Assembly: GCA_018716285.1 (NCBI GenBank) | Contig: DVKD01000040.1 | Coordinates: 1-33,868, forward strand | From: Candidatus Merdivicinus faecavium | GTDB taxonomy: Bacteria > Bacillota > Clostridia > Oscillospirales > Ruminococcaceae | Length of the DNA stretch: 33,868 nt | Reading direction: 5' to 3' | Shown here: one piece after another, positions 7,376-14,892 of the stretch | Numbering within the stretch: the first letter of the stretch is position 1 | Layout of the letters: every line of letters starts with the position of its first letter | Notes under the pieces: generated by a model | What the model saw: the letters and a program-made list of their open reading frames with translations, nothing else | Told to the model about the DNA's origin: nothing | Databases searched by the model: none | Program-made: the position numbers and the translations under genes

Positions 7376-8671
7376 CTATCCGGCGTTTTCCGGCGTTTCA
7401 GCGCTCGCTTCCTCTACCTGCGGCTCCTGGATGCGGCCGATGATCAGCATGGCCGTGACAAACAGCAAAAGCGCGAGGACGAAGGGCAGGCGGCGGTCCA
7501 GACTGGAGAGCAAGCCGGCAAAATACCCGAAGGGGGAGGAGAGGGCGATTGTAGAGGCCATGATCAGGGCGTTCAGGCGGGCCCGCTCCTGGGGAGCGAT
7601 GTTCAGCTGGAGAAGCGCGTCTTTCCGCGGATTCACCAGCGCGGCAGCCAGGGCGGCAAAAAATACATAGAGCAGCACAAAACCCAGGCTGTTTACAGGC
7701 GCGAAGATCAGCACCAGGGCAGCAGCGCTGTACAGCCCCAACCCTATCCACAGCGGGACGCGGAATCTCGTGGCGTTCATGCGGTGCTGAACCCCCACCA
7801 TAAAGACCAGCATGACGGCGGCGTTCAAAATGGGAAAGAGGGCCAGGAAATTTTCCGAAAGCCCCAGCCGCTGCGTCACATACAGCCCGAAAAAGTTCGT
7901 GCTCACCATATTGGTGACATACAGGATTACCGAGACGGCCACCGCCTTGAGGACGCTCCTGTCCTTCAGCAGGCTGGGGATCAGCTGGCGGTATTCCCCC
8001 AGCATATGGGGAATCGATACCCCCTTTGTCTCTGCCCGTCGGATTTTGCCCTGCTTTGTTTCCCGGCAGAACTTGAAGGTGATGAGCGTTTTCGCAAGCA
8101 TCGTCAGCGCAAAGAGGAAATACAGCACCCGCACCACCGGCACAATTGAATACGAGCTGACAAATAACCCGGAGAGCGGCGCAAAAAATATCGCCACCAG
8201 CCCGCCGATGCTCACCCAGGTGTAGATCCCGACCAGATCCTTTGGGTGGGCATCCTCAATGAGCAGACAGTACCATGCCGTCTGGTTGATCTGCTCAAAG
8301 CAGTTGAGCAGCGCGGCGGCCAAAAACAGCCAGAAATTGCTGGAAACAGCCCACACCAGGCAAGCCATCGACCAGCCGAAGAAATCCCCCATCATGGTGG
8401 TGAATTTTCGCCCCAGCTTATCCGATAGAATGCCCCCAAAAAAGGAAAACAGCACCTGGAAGACCATTGCGATGGAGAGGATCAGGCCGATCTGCACGTC
8501 TGTGATGCCCTGTGTGTACATATAAAGGGTGGCAAACGGCGAGATCAGGTTGTAGGGGATCCCCCACAGCGGTTCGATGAGCACCAGGGTGCGCGGATTT
8601 CCCCCGTTGTTCGCCAGCACCTGAAGGAGGGGGTGTGCTTTCAGATTGCGTACTTTTTCTTTCAGACTCAT
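7376..8671 (-). CDS. MFS transporter, 12 transmembrane segments
   Basis: A 431-residue membrane protein with the alternating hydrophobic pattern of a 12-helix major facilitator. The loop between helices 2 and 3 has the MFS signature GGILSDKLGRKFTT (about residues 79-92), and a longer charged central loop (RETKQGKIRRAETKG) separates the two halves. The substrate cannot be read from sequence. Close relatives in Clostridia are usually annotated only as MFS transporters. The start at 8671 (MSLKEKVRNLKAH) has only a weak GGGATA-like site. It was probably followed in one transcript by the GNAT gene that is now a pseudogene. Confidence 0.85.
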   Translation of the reverse strand: MSLKEKVRNLKAHPLLQVLANNGGNPRTLVLIEPLWGIPYNLISPFATLYMYTQGITDVQIGLILSIAMVFQVLFSFFGGILSDKLGRKFTTMMGDFFGWSMACLVWAVSSNFWLFLAAALLNCFEQINQTAWYCLLIEDAHPKDLVGIYTWVSIGGLVAIFFAPLSGLFVSSYSIVPVVRVLYFLFALTMLAKTLITFKFCRETKQGKIRRAETKGVSIPHMLGEYRQLIPSLLKDRSVLKAVAVSVILYVTNMVSTNFFGLYVTQRLGLSENFLALFPILNAAVMLVFMVGVQHRMNATRFRVPLWIGLGLYSAAALVLIFAPVNSLGFVLLYVFFAALAAALVNPRKDALLQLNIAPQERARLNALIMASTIALSSPFGYFAGLLSSLDRRLPFVLALLLFVTAMLIIGRIQEPQVEEASAETPENAG

Positions 8672-8849
8672 ATGCCATATCCCGACTTTCTCTAATATCC
8701 CACTTATTCTAACATACTTCGCAATAAATGGGAAGGGGGTTTCTGAGAATATTTCCCTGCCGGGGAGGGGAAGCTTGCGCCGCCTTCACCGGCAGGGAAG
8801 CGCCGCATTCAGCCGCACACCCAAAAATGCAGCTGCCCCGTATGATTTG

Positions 8850-8878
8850 TTGTGAATGCCGGCAATTTGTGCTATACT
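8850..8878 (+). promoter_or_regulatory. candidate promoter of the RNA methyltransferase gene
   Basis: TTGTGA (8850-8855), 17 bp, TATACT (8873-8878). It lies in the roughly 330-bp divergent gap between the MFS gene and the methyltransferase, giving a leader of about 115-170 nt depending on the start used. Apart from this promoter, nothing recognisable is seen between 8672 and 9001. Confidence 0.55.
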
Positions 8879-9001
8879 GGAAACGGTACGGGAATGCCGG
8901 ATGACCCGCATTTCCAGGCAGCAGAGCCGGACACGGAAAGCTGCGTTGTCAATGACGCCGCCGCTGAAAAAGTGCATCTTGCTGCTTCTCCATAGAACTT
9001 T

Positions 9002-9883
9002 ATGAAGAAAGGGAACCGTCTGCGTGCGGATGCAGGCGGTTGGTACGGTAATACAGCATTGAATATCATAGAAATCCACGATCTGACGCAGCCCGAGCTG
9101 GATGTTTTCGCCCGCCTTACGGAAGCGCAGCTGCGAAATCGGCTGGAACCTGAAAAAGGAGTTTTTATCGCGGAAAGCCCCAAGGTGATTGCATGCGCCC
9201 TGGACAGCGGGTATCAGCCGGTGTCCTTCCTGATGGAGCGCAGACAGATCGAAGGCCAGGCACAAAGCATTCTTTCCCGGTGCGGGGATACCCCCATCTA
9301 TACGGCGGACAGATCCGTGCTTGAAAAACTGACAGGCTACGTCCTGACCCGGGGCGTGCTGTGCGCCATGCGGCGGCCTCAATTAGCCAGCGTGGAAACG
9401 GTGTGCGCAAACGCGCACCGGGTCGCTGTATTGGAAAACATCGCCGACGCGACGAATGTAGGGGCGATCATCCGCTCCGCCGCGGCGTTGAACATGGATG
9501 CGGTATTGGTCACTCCAACCTGCTGCGATCCCCTCAACCGCAGAGCCGTGCGCGTCAGTATGGGAACCGTGTTCCAGGTCCCGTGGACTCAGATCGGCTC
9601 TTCTCCCCAAGATTGGCCGCATCCGGGAATGGAGCAGCTTCATCGTCTTGGCTTTCGGACAGCAGCTATGGCTTTGCGGGAAAATTCGACCTGTATTGAC
9701 GATCCGAGGCTTTTAGCGGAGGAAAAAATTGCGGTCGTCCTCGGCACGGAGGGAGACGGCCTTTCCCCTCACACCATTGCGGCGTGCGATTACACTGTCC
9801 GCATTCCGATGGCGCATGGGGTAGATTCTCTCAACGTTGCGGCAGCAAGCGCCGTCGCTTTCTGGCAGCTCAGGGTAAAATGA
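9002..9883 (+). CDS. SpoU/TrmH-family RNA 2'-O-methyltransferase
   Basis: Transfers a methyl group from S-adenosylmethionine to a ribose 2'-OH of rRNA or tRNA. An N-terminal substrate-binding segment (LRNRLEPEKGVFIAESPKVI, about residues 46-65) is followed by the SPOUT catalytic domain with motif 1 NIADATNVGAIIRSAAA, motif 2 VLGTEGDGLS and motif 3 IPMAHGVDSLNVAAASAVAF, which together build the trefoil knot. The size of 293 residues is slightly long: relatives usually begin at the MNIIEIHDL-like segment, which here would need the TTG at 9059. Neither start has a clear ribosome site; 9002 is given as the first ATG. The exact target nucleotide is unknown. Confidence 0.88.
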   Translation: MKKGNRLRADAGGWYGNTALNIIEIHDLTQPELDVFARLTEAQLRNRLEPEKGVFIAESPKVIACALDSGYQPVSFLMERRQIEGQAQSILSRCGDTPIYTADRSVLEKLTGYVLTRGVLCAMRRPQLASVETVCANAHRVAVLENIADATNVGAIIRSAAALNMDAVLVTPTCCDPLNRRAVRVSMGTVFQVPWTQIGSSPQDWPHPGMEQLHRLGFRTAAMALRENSTCIDDPRLLAEEKIAVVLGTEGDGLSPHTIAACDYTVRIPMAHGVDSLNVAAASAVAFWQLRVK

Positions 9884-10002
9884 GTTTTGAGATAACCCCC
9901 AAATGTGTAATTAACCGCCGATGTTCTCCATACAAGACGGGAGGCCCCCAGCCGCCGGTTTGACGGTTTTCAAACACCTTCTCAACTGACTTGAAAATTC
10001 AG

Positions 10003-10030
10003 AAAAGGGCCGGCGGCAAACCGGCCCTTT
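10003..10030. terminator. bidirectional terminator between convergent genes
   Basis: A perfect 10-bp stem (AAAGGGCCGG with CCGGCCCTTT) around a 7-nt loop. T-rich flanks on both strands let it serve the methyltransferase gene on the plus strand and the uracil-DNA glycosylase gene on the minus strand. Confidence 0.75.
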
Positions 10031-10040
10031 CGCTGTTTGG

Positions 10041-10625
10041 CTATGTGTCTTCCCGGTGAGGCGCAGGGGGGATCCCCAGCTCCTCCAGCTTGCTTTTCAG
10101 CTTCTTCAGGTCCTCGTAGGCGTCCCGCTTTTTAGACGGGTCGCGGAGCAGCGCCGAGGGGTGGTAGGTCGCGGTGAGCCAATAGCCCTTGCGCTCGACC
10201 CACTGCCCGTGCTCCCTCGTGATGCGGAAATCCGGGCGGATGACGGCCTGCGCCGCGATCCGCCCCAGGCAGACGATGACCTGCGGCCGGATGAGCCGCA
10301 CCTGCGCCCGCAGATAGGGCAGGCAGGCCGCCTGCTCCTCCGGCAGCGGGTCGCGGTTGCGGGGCGGCCGGCATTTGACGACATTCGCGATATAGACCTG
10401 CCCCCGGTCCAGGCCGATGCAGGCGAGCATCCGGTCGAGGAGCTGCCCCGCCGGCCCGACAAAGGCCCTCCCCTGCAGGTCCTCCTGCTCCCCCGGACCC
10501 TCGCCGATGAACAGGATCCGGCTCTCCCGCGCGCCGTCCCCTATGACGACATTCCGGCGGGTCTCGCAGAGCCCGCAGCGCCGGCAGGCGGCGCAGGCCC
10601 CCTCCAGCTGCTCCCAGCTTACCAT
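10041..10625 (-). CDS. family 4 uracil-DNA glycosylase (4Fe-4S type)
   Basis: Removes uracil arising from cytosine deamination, starting base-excision repair. The 194-residue protein has motif A GEGPGEQED (residues 41-49) and motif B HPSALLR (155-161). Four cysteines at 14, 17, 85 and 101 match the iron-sulfur ligands of thermophilic family 4 enzymes almost exactly in spacing. The start at 10625 has a GGGGAG-like site. The gene lies just downstream of a lipoprotein gene on the same strand, but a strong hairpin at 10658-10683 separates them. The family is typical of Clostridia and thermophiles. Confidence 0.9.
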   Translation of the reverse strand: MVSWEQLEGACAACRRCGLCETRRNVVIGDGARESRILFIGEGPGEQEDLQGRAFVGPAGQLLDRMLACIGLDRGQVYIANVVKCRPPRNRDPLPEEQAACLPYLRAQVRLIRPQVIVCLGRIAAQAVIRPDFRITREHGQWVERKGYWLTATYHPSALLRDPSKKRDAYEDLKKLKSKLEELGIPPAPHREDT

Positions 10626-10648
10626 CCGCTCCCCTTCTTTCCGTACAC

Positions 10649-10683
10649 AAAAATGCAGCGGCCGGGGAATGCGCCCCGGCCGC
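10649..10683 (-). terminator. terminator after the lipoprotein gene
   Basis: A perfect 10-bp GC-rich stem (10658-10667 with 10674-10683), loop of 6, followed on the minus strand by TGCATTTTTG. It lies in the 67-bp gap before the glycosylase gene, so it could attenuate read-through into that gene. Confidence 0.65.
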
Positions 10684-10692
10684 CTTTCGCGT

Positions 10693-11271
10693 CTATCTCG
10701 CGGCCATAATGCTCAGGCTGATGTTCCTTCTGCCCTCCTCGATGTTTTGCGCGAAGGACATCTGCGCCCAGTTCTGCGCGCCGTCCTGCCAGCTCGTATC
10801 GTTCCCCTCTGCAATCCCGATTTCCACTGAGCGCAGGAGCTCCGCGGGCATCGCCTCCTCCGCCTGTTCGGCGAGCTTCCGGCAGGCGGCGTCAAACTCC
10901 TCCACAGGGATCCAGACGGTATATCGAAGGCTGACCAGCTTTCCGTCATAGAAGGAGTAAATCTCGGTCACCTCGTCGGACAGGCCCGGTATGCTGACCG
11001 TGTTCAAAAGGCGGTTGTAATTTTCCCCGACAGGTTCGAGGTCCTCCTCCGAAAGCCCCAGCTCCTCGAGCACCGCGCTGTCCTCCGTCCCGAAGGCGGC
11101 CCTGCGCGGGGCGATGCGGGAATCCGACGTGTCGATTGCGTAGCGGAAGAGGTTTTCCTCCCCCTCCTCCGCCGAGCAGGACGGCAGAAGGAAGCAGAGA
11201 CAGCAGAGGCAGAGGAGAAGCCTCCCGGCGAAACGCCTGGCAAATGGGACAGCATTCATCCGTGTCTTCAT
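10693..11271 (-). CDS. predicted lipoprotein of unknown function
   Basis: A 192-residue protein that I do not recognise. It starts with a positively charged, then hydrophobic signal (RRFAGRLLLCLCCLCFLL) ending in the lipobox LPSC near residues 29-32, so it should be lipid-anchored outside the membrane. The mature part has an acidic patch (SAEEGEENL), a predicted mixed alpha/beta fold with YSFYDGKLVSLRYTVWIP, and ends RRNISLSIMAAR. It has its own promoter at 11366-11394 and is followed by a terminator, so it seems to be a single-gene unit. Confidence 0.75.
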   Translation of the reverse strand: MKTRMNAVPFARRFAGRLLLCLCCLCFLLPSCSAEEGEENLFRYAIDTSDSRIAPRRAAFGTEDSAVLEELGLSEEDLEPVGENYNRLLNTVSIPGLSDEVTEIYSFYDGKLVSLRYTVWIPVEEFDAACRKLAEQAEEAMPAELLRSVEIGIAEGNDTSWQDGAQNWAQMSFAQNIEEGRRNISLSIMAAR

Positions 11272-11365
11272 TCCGATCGCTCCTTTCCGGTCTGTAAAGG
11301 GCTGCTGGGAATCTCCCGGCGATGTGCCGGGGATACATTCCAGCCTGTCAAATCTCTCTATTTAT

Positions 11366-11394
11366 AGCATACCATATTTTTGAATATTTGTCAA
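11366..11394 (-). promoter_or_regulatory. promoter of the lipoprotein gene
   Basis: On the minus strand a perfect TTGACA (11394-11389), a 17-bp spacer and TATGCT (11371-11366). The spacer and flanks are AT-rich compared with the surrounding DNA. Confidence 0.75.
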
Positions 11395-11412
11395 TAAAAT
11401 GCGCATATTTCA

Positions 11413-11447
11413 CAAAAAAACAAGATCAATGTTTTTTCACACATTGA
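11413..11447 (-). terminator. proS terminator overlapping its stop codon
   Basis: A 7-bp stem (TCAATGT with ACATTGA, 11426-11432 and 11441-11447) is followed on the minus strand by a run of seven T (11419-11413). The proS stop codon at 11437-11439 lies inside the loop, so the hairpin's first arm is made of the last proS codons. Confidence 0.7.
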
Positions 11448-13170
11448 CATCGTTCCGCGCCGCAGCTAGCGCCTGCTCGATGACGGCGGCGGCGCGGGCG
11501 GCGGCTTCCCCGACCGGGAGCTGCTCGGTAAAGGACTTGTCCCGCGCGGCAAATTCGCAGGTCCCGTTTTTGAGCCCCCGCGGGCTGACGACGATCCGGT
11601 AGGGGACCCCCAGCAGGTCGGCGTCCGAGAACATCACCCCGGCGCTGACCGTCCGGTCGTCGCAGATGACCTCGACGCCGGCCTTCTGCAGCTCCCCGTA
11701 GAGCCGGTCGGCGCAGGCGCGGGTCTCCGGGTTATCCGCCCGCATACAGCAGAGGTGGAGCTGCCAGGGCGCGATGGAGATGGGCCAGATGGGGCCGTAA
11801 TCGTCGTGCCGCGCCTCGCAGACCGAGGCGGCGAGCCGCCCGATGCCGATGCCGTAGCAGCCCATCACCGGCGTGCGGCTCTCGCCGTCCCGGTCGAGGT
11901 AGCGCATCCCCATCGGGGCGGTGTATTTGTCCCCGAGCTGGAAGATGTTCCCCACCTCGATGCCGCGGGAGATCTCGATCCCCTTCCTGCCGCAGGCCGG
12001 GCAGGCGTCGCCGGCGGCGATCTTCGCGAGGTCGCGGAAGCAGGCCCCCGGGCAGTCCCGCTCCATGTCCAGCCCGGTGAAGTGGTACTCCCCCCGGTTG
12101 CCGCCGCAGCAGAGGTTACTTTCCCCTTCGAGCGACCGGTCAAAGAGGACGGTCACCCCCTCCGGCAGGCCCACCGGGCCGATGCAGCCTGCGTGCAGGC
12201 CGCTCTCCTCGGTGACAGCCGCCGGGCGGACGCCGCAGCCGAGGAAGGCGGTGAGCTTGGCCTCGTTGACCTCCCGGTCGCCGCGCAGGAAGACGATCAC
12301 GATCCCCCCGTCCTCCCGCTCGTAGACGACCGCCTTGCAGCTCTTTTCTTTGGGCATGTTTAAGAAGTTGCAGACCTCCTCGATGGTGTGGGCGTCCGGG
12401 GTATAAACGGCCTCGAGCGGCGCGGAGACCGGATCGCGCTGCGGCTCCGGACGGCATTCCGCCGCCTCGACGTTGGCGCGGCAGCCGCAGGAGGGGCAGA
12501 TCGCGATGGAATCCTCCCCGACCGGGGTGAGGAGCATGAACTCGTGGGAGAGGCTGCCGCCCATCATCCCGGAGTCGGAGGCGACCGAGACGACCTCCGG
12601 CAGCCCGCAGCGGGCAAAGATCCGCTCGTAGGCTTTGTGGCAGCGGGCGTAGTATTCCTCCAGGTCTGCCTGGGAGGTGTGGAAGGAGTAGGCGTCCTTC
12701 ATCGTAAACTCCCGCACCCGGATGAGTCCGCCGCGGGGGCGCGCCTCGTCCCGGAATTTGGTCTGGATCTGGTAGATCATGAAGGGGTACCGGCCGTAGC
12801 TCTGCCCGTACTCCCGCACGAGCTGGACGGCCGCCTCCTCGTGGGTCATGCCGAGGACGAGGGGCGCGCCGTTTCGGTCGGAAAAGCGCATGAGCTCGGC
12901 GCCGACCGACTGGTAGCGGCCCGACTCCTCCCAGAGGGAGGCGGGCAGCACGACCGGGAACTGCACCTCCTGCCCGTCGATGGCGTCCATCTCCTCCCGG
13001 ATGATCTGCTCGATCTTGCGGGTGATCCGCCGGAGGGGCAGGTAGGACGAGTAGATGCCGTTGGCGACGTTTTTGATGTAGCCGCCCCGGACGAAGAGGG
13101 CGTGGCTGTCGATGACGCAGTCGGAGGGCCGCTCCTTGAAGCGTTCGCCGACCAGTTTTTCCAGTTTCAT
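11437..13170 (-). CDS. proS: prolyl-tRNA synthetase, bacterial type with editing domain
   Basis: Charges tRNA-Pro with proline. The 577-residue length matches the bacterial form with an inserted cis-editing domain. Class II motifs are visible: the motif 2 region QIQTKFRDEARPRGGLIRVREFTMKDAYSF is split here by its arginines, the motif 3 region reads CYGIGIGRL near residues 435-443, and VASDSGMMGGSLSHEFM sits before the editing insert (about residues 230-390). The C-terminal anticodon-binding domain follows. The ATG at 13170 is chosen because AGGAGG precedes it at correct spacing; upstream in-frame codons run into the T-box leader. Expression is under T-box control (13236-13503). Confidence 0.95.
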   Translation of the reverse strand: MKLEKLVGERFKERPSDCVIDSHALFVRGGYIKNVANGIYSSYLPLRRITRKIEQIIREEMDAIDGQEVQFPVVLPASLWEESGRYQSVGAELMRFSDRNGAPLVLGMTHEEAAVQLVREYGQSYGRYPFMIYQIQTKFRDEARPRGGLIRVREFTMKDAYSFHTSQADLEEYYARCHKAYERIFARCGLPEVVSVASDSGMMGGSLSHEFMLLTPVGEDSIAICPSCGCRANVEAAECRPEPQRDPVSAPLEAVYTPDAHTIEEVCNFLNMPKEKSCKAVVYEREDGGIVIVFLRGDREVNEAKLTAFLGCGVRPAAVTEESGLHAGCIGPVGLPEGVTVLFDRSLEGESNLCCGGNRGEYHFTGLDMERDCPGACFRDLAKIAAGDACPACGRKGIEISRGIEVGNIFQLGDKYTAPMGMRYLDRDGESRTPVMGCYGIGIGRLAASVCEARHDDYGPIWPISIAPWQLHLCCMRADNPETRACADRLYGELQKAGVEVICDDRTVSAGVMFSDADLLGVPYRIVVSPRGLKNGTCEFAARDKSFTEQLPVGEAAARAAAVIEQALAAARNDVNV

Positions 13171-13235
13171 CTTGCATACCTCCTGATTTGTCTTCTCGAG
13201 AAAACTCCTGCGGCTTTCCGCGTTTTTCACCGGAC

Positions 13236-13503
13236 AAAAAAACGCCCCAAGCCAGCAGGATACGCTGACTTAGGGCGAACTGTGAGCAGTCCGTGGTACC
13301 ACCTAAATTCGGAATCGCTTCCGCACTTTTGCGCACAGGAAAACCGATGCGCTTCTCTGTCACGGGAGAACCCGGCGCGCCTTCCGCCCGGCGGGGGCTT
13401 GCGGCGGCAGCTCGGGGAGGGGTTCGCGCGTCTTTTCATAAAGGCTTGCACCGGCCGCCTTCTCTCTGGAAATCCCGGACGCCTACTGGTTCCCGTCATG
13501 GCT
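13236..13503 (-). promoter_or_regulatory. T-box leader controlling proS
   Basis: Transcribed leftwards. It shows an AGAGAG segment and a GGTGCAAGCC element in the distal part of stem I, the conserved T-box AGGTGGTACCACGG (13304-13291), and a terminator: arms around 13243-13276 followed by seven T (13242-13236). Uncharged tRNA-Pro would pair with the T-box and favour the antiterminator, turning proS on when proline is scarce. A CCC codon after GAA (13422-13420) is the best specifier candidate, fitting proline, but the specifier loop was not folded. Confidence 0.9.
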
Positions 13504-13510
13504 TTTCCCC

Positions 13511-13539
13511 AGTATAGCAGAAAGCGGGGCAGTTGTCAA
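13511..13539 (-). promoter_or_regulatory. proS promoter
   Basis: On the minus strand a perfect TTGACA (13539-13534), 17 bp, TATACT (13516-13511). It starts transcription just before the T-box leader. Confidence 0.8.
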
Positions 13540-13572
13540 GGGGCCGCTGCCGGGTCCTCAGGCTCCATTTTT

Positions 13573-13602
13573 TTGAAAAAATTTCCGCGTTTGCTGTAGT
13601 AT
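13573..13602 (+). promoter_or_regulatory. candidate promoter of the sigma-factor gene
   Basis: TTGAAA (13573-13578), 18 bp, TAGTAT (13597-13602). It diverges from the proS promoter about 35 bp away. The -10 match is only moderate, so an alternative sigma factor, possibly the gene's own product, may be used instead. Confidence 0.4.
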
Positions 13603-13655
13603 CCGCCGCCAAAATCGTAGGATATAGGTGAAGCAGGAAAGGAGGTGGTTCCACA

Positions 13656-14213
13656 ATGGAGGATGAAAAAATCGTGGACCTGTTTTTCGAGCGTTCCGAA
13701 CAGGCCATACGGGAGCTGGACACAAAATACGGGAAGCTTTGCCGCAGGCTCTCCTGCAACATCGTGAACAACGCGCAGGATGCGGAGGAGTGCGTGAGCG
13801 ACGCCTATCTGGGCGCATGGAATGCGATCCCTCCGGCGCGTCCAAACCCGCTGCCGGGCTATCTCTGCAAAATTGTGCGCAACATTTCGCTCAAAGCCTA
13901 TTACAGCAAAGAAGCGGCCAAACGGAACAGCGCGTATACGGTTGCGATGGAGGAAATCGAAGGCTGCCTGGCTGACCCCAACACGGTGGAAGCCGAGGTG
14001 GAAGCCGGCGAACTGGCCCAAATCATTGCGCGCTTTCTGGACACGCTGACCGCCGAAAACCGCGTGATCTTCATGCGCCGCTACTGGTTTGCGGACAGCT
14101 GCAGGGAGATCGCCGGATTGGTCGGGCTTACGGAGAAAAATGTCACCGTGCGGCTGACCCGGATTCGTCAGAAGCTGAAAGAATATTTGATCAAAAGTGA
14201 GGGATCGGTATGA
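13656..14213 (+). CDS. ECF-like RNA polymerase sigma-70 family factor
   Basis: A 185-residue sigma factor with the two conserved regions of the ECF group. Region 2 is around residues 20-85 (NAQDAEECVSDAYLGAWNAIPP, the core-binding and -10 segment). Region 4 is around residues 120-178, with a helix-turn-helix CREIAGLVGLTEKNVTVRLTRIRQKLKEYL. A strong site, AAAGGAGGTGG, precedes the ATG. The next gene overlaps by four bases (ATGA), so the two are translationally coupled, the usual arrangement of a sigma factor with its membrane-bound anti-sigma partner. The regulon is unknown. Confidence 0.88.
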   Translation: MEDEKIVDLFFERSEQAIRELDTKYGKLCRRLSCNIVNNAQDAEECVSDAYLGAWNAIPPARPNPLPGYLCKIVRNISLKAYYSKEAAKRNSAYTVAMEEIEGCLADPNTVEAEVEAGELAQIIARFLDTLTAENRVIFMRRYWFADSCREIAGLVGLTEKNVTVRLTRIRQKLKEYLIKSEGSV

Positions 14214-14779
14214 ACACTGAGAAATTTTCCGAAGCAATGGGCAAACTTGACAGCAAATATGTGGAGGAGGCGGTTCACTACAAAGCGAAGAAGCCGAATC
14301 GCTGGGCCAGATGGGGCGCTTTGGCGGCCTGCCTGTGCATCATGGCTGCCGGCGGGGCTGTGCTCGCCCAAAACGGCAGCCCTGCCGCCCCCTCCCCTTC
14401 CCTTGTCGAAGTGACCAACCCCATCATCACCGTCCAGTCCGCCGCGGAGATGGAGGAATACCTGGACTTCCCGGTCCCGGTTCTGGACAAGGAGGCCGCG
14501 TCCTATTCTGTCTTCGTCACGGACGGCTATCCCACAATGGGACAGGTGGACTATGCCGACGGTTCGGCATTCCGGGTGCAGTACGGCAGCGGGGATATCA
14601 GCGGCATTTATGGCGGTTCGCTGGTGGAAACCAGAGACCTGGAAGGGGTTGCGGTCCATTTCTATGCATATGCCGACACCTCCTACGCCATCTGGGAGCA
14701 GGACGGTTTCTCGTTCAGCTACGAATATACCGGCGACGGCGCCGCAGAGGTGCAAACGCTGATTCAGCGCTTCCGGTAA
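14210..14779 (+). CDS. membrane-anchored putative anti-sigma factor
   Basis: A 189-residue protein coupled to the sigma factor by an ATGA overlap. It has a short cytoplasmic N-terminus (SKYVEEAVHYKAKK), one transmembrane helix at about residues 33-53 (GALAACLCIMAAGGAVLA), a Pro/Ala/Ser linker, and an extracytoplasmic domain of about 115 residues with repeated aromatic beta-strand patterns (AVHFYAYADTSYAIWEQDGFSFSY is the clearest part). That domain resembles DUF4367-type sensor domains. The anti-sigma role is inferred from gene order and topology; no zinc-binding anti-sigma motif is present. Confidence 0.65.
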   Translation: MNTEKFSEAMGKLDSKYVEEAVHYKAKKPNRWARWGALAACLCIMAAGGAVLAQNGSPAAPSPSLVEVTNPIITVQSAAEMEEYLDFPVPVLDKEAASYSVFVTDGYPTMGQVDYADGSAFRVQYGSGDISGIYGGSLVETRDLEGVAVHFYAYADTSYAIWEQDGFSFSYEYTGDGAAEVQTLIQRFR

Positions 14780-14830
14780 GAGAACCCTGCCGCCGGAAAA
14801 CCAGGAGAGTATTCCGGTACTGCGGATGAT

Positions 14831-14886
14831 AAAACGCTTCCTCCGCCGCCCCTGCTGCCAGGGGATGACGGAGGAAGCGCTTTTTT
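14831..14886. terminator. bidirectional terminator
   Basis: An 11-bp outer stem (14835-14845 with 14869-14879) encloses a second GC-rich stem. It is followed by six T on the plus strand (14881-14886) and by four T on the minus strand, so it can end both the sigma/anti-sigma operon and glnN. Confidence 0.8.
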
Positions 14887-14892
14887 GTGAGA

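Noticed and set aside
12140-13363. Minus-strand open frame of 407 codons overlapping proS in another frame
   Set aside because: Arg/Gly/Pro-rich frame-shift shadow that also crosses the T-box leader.
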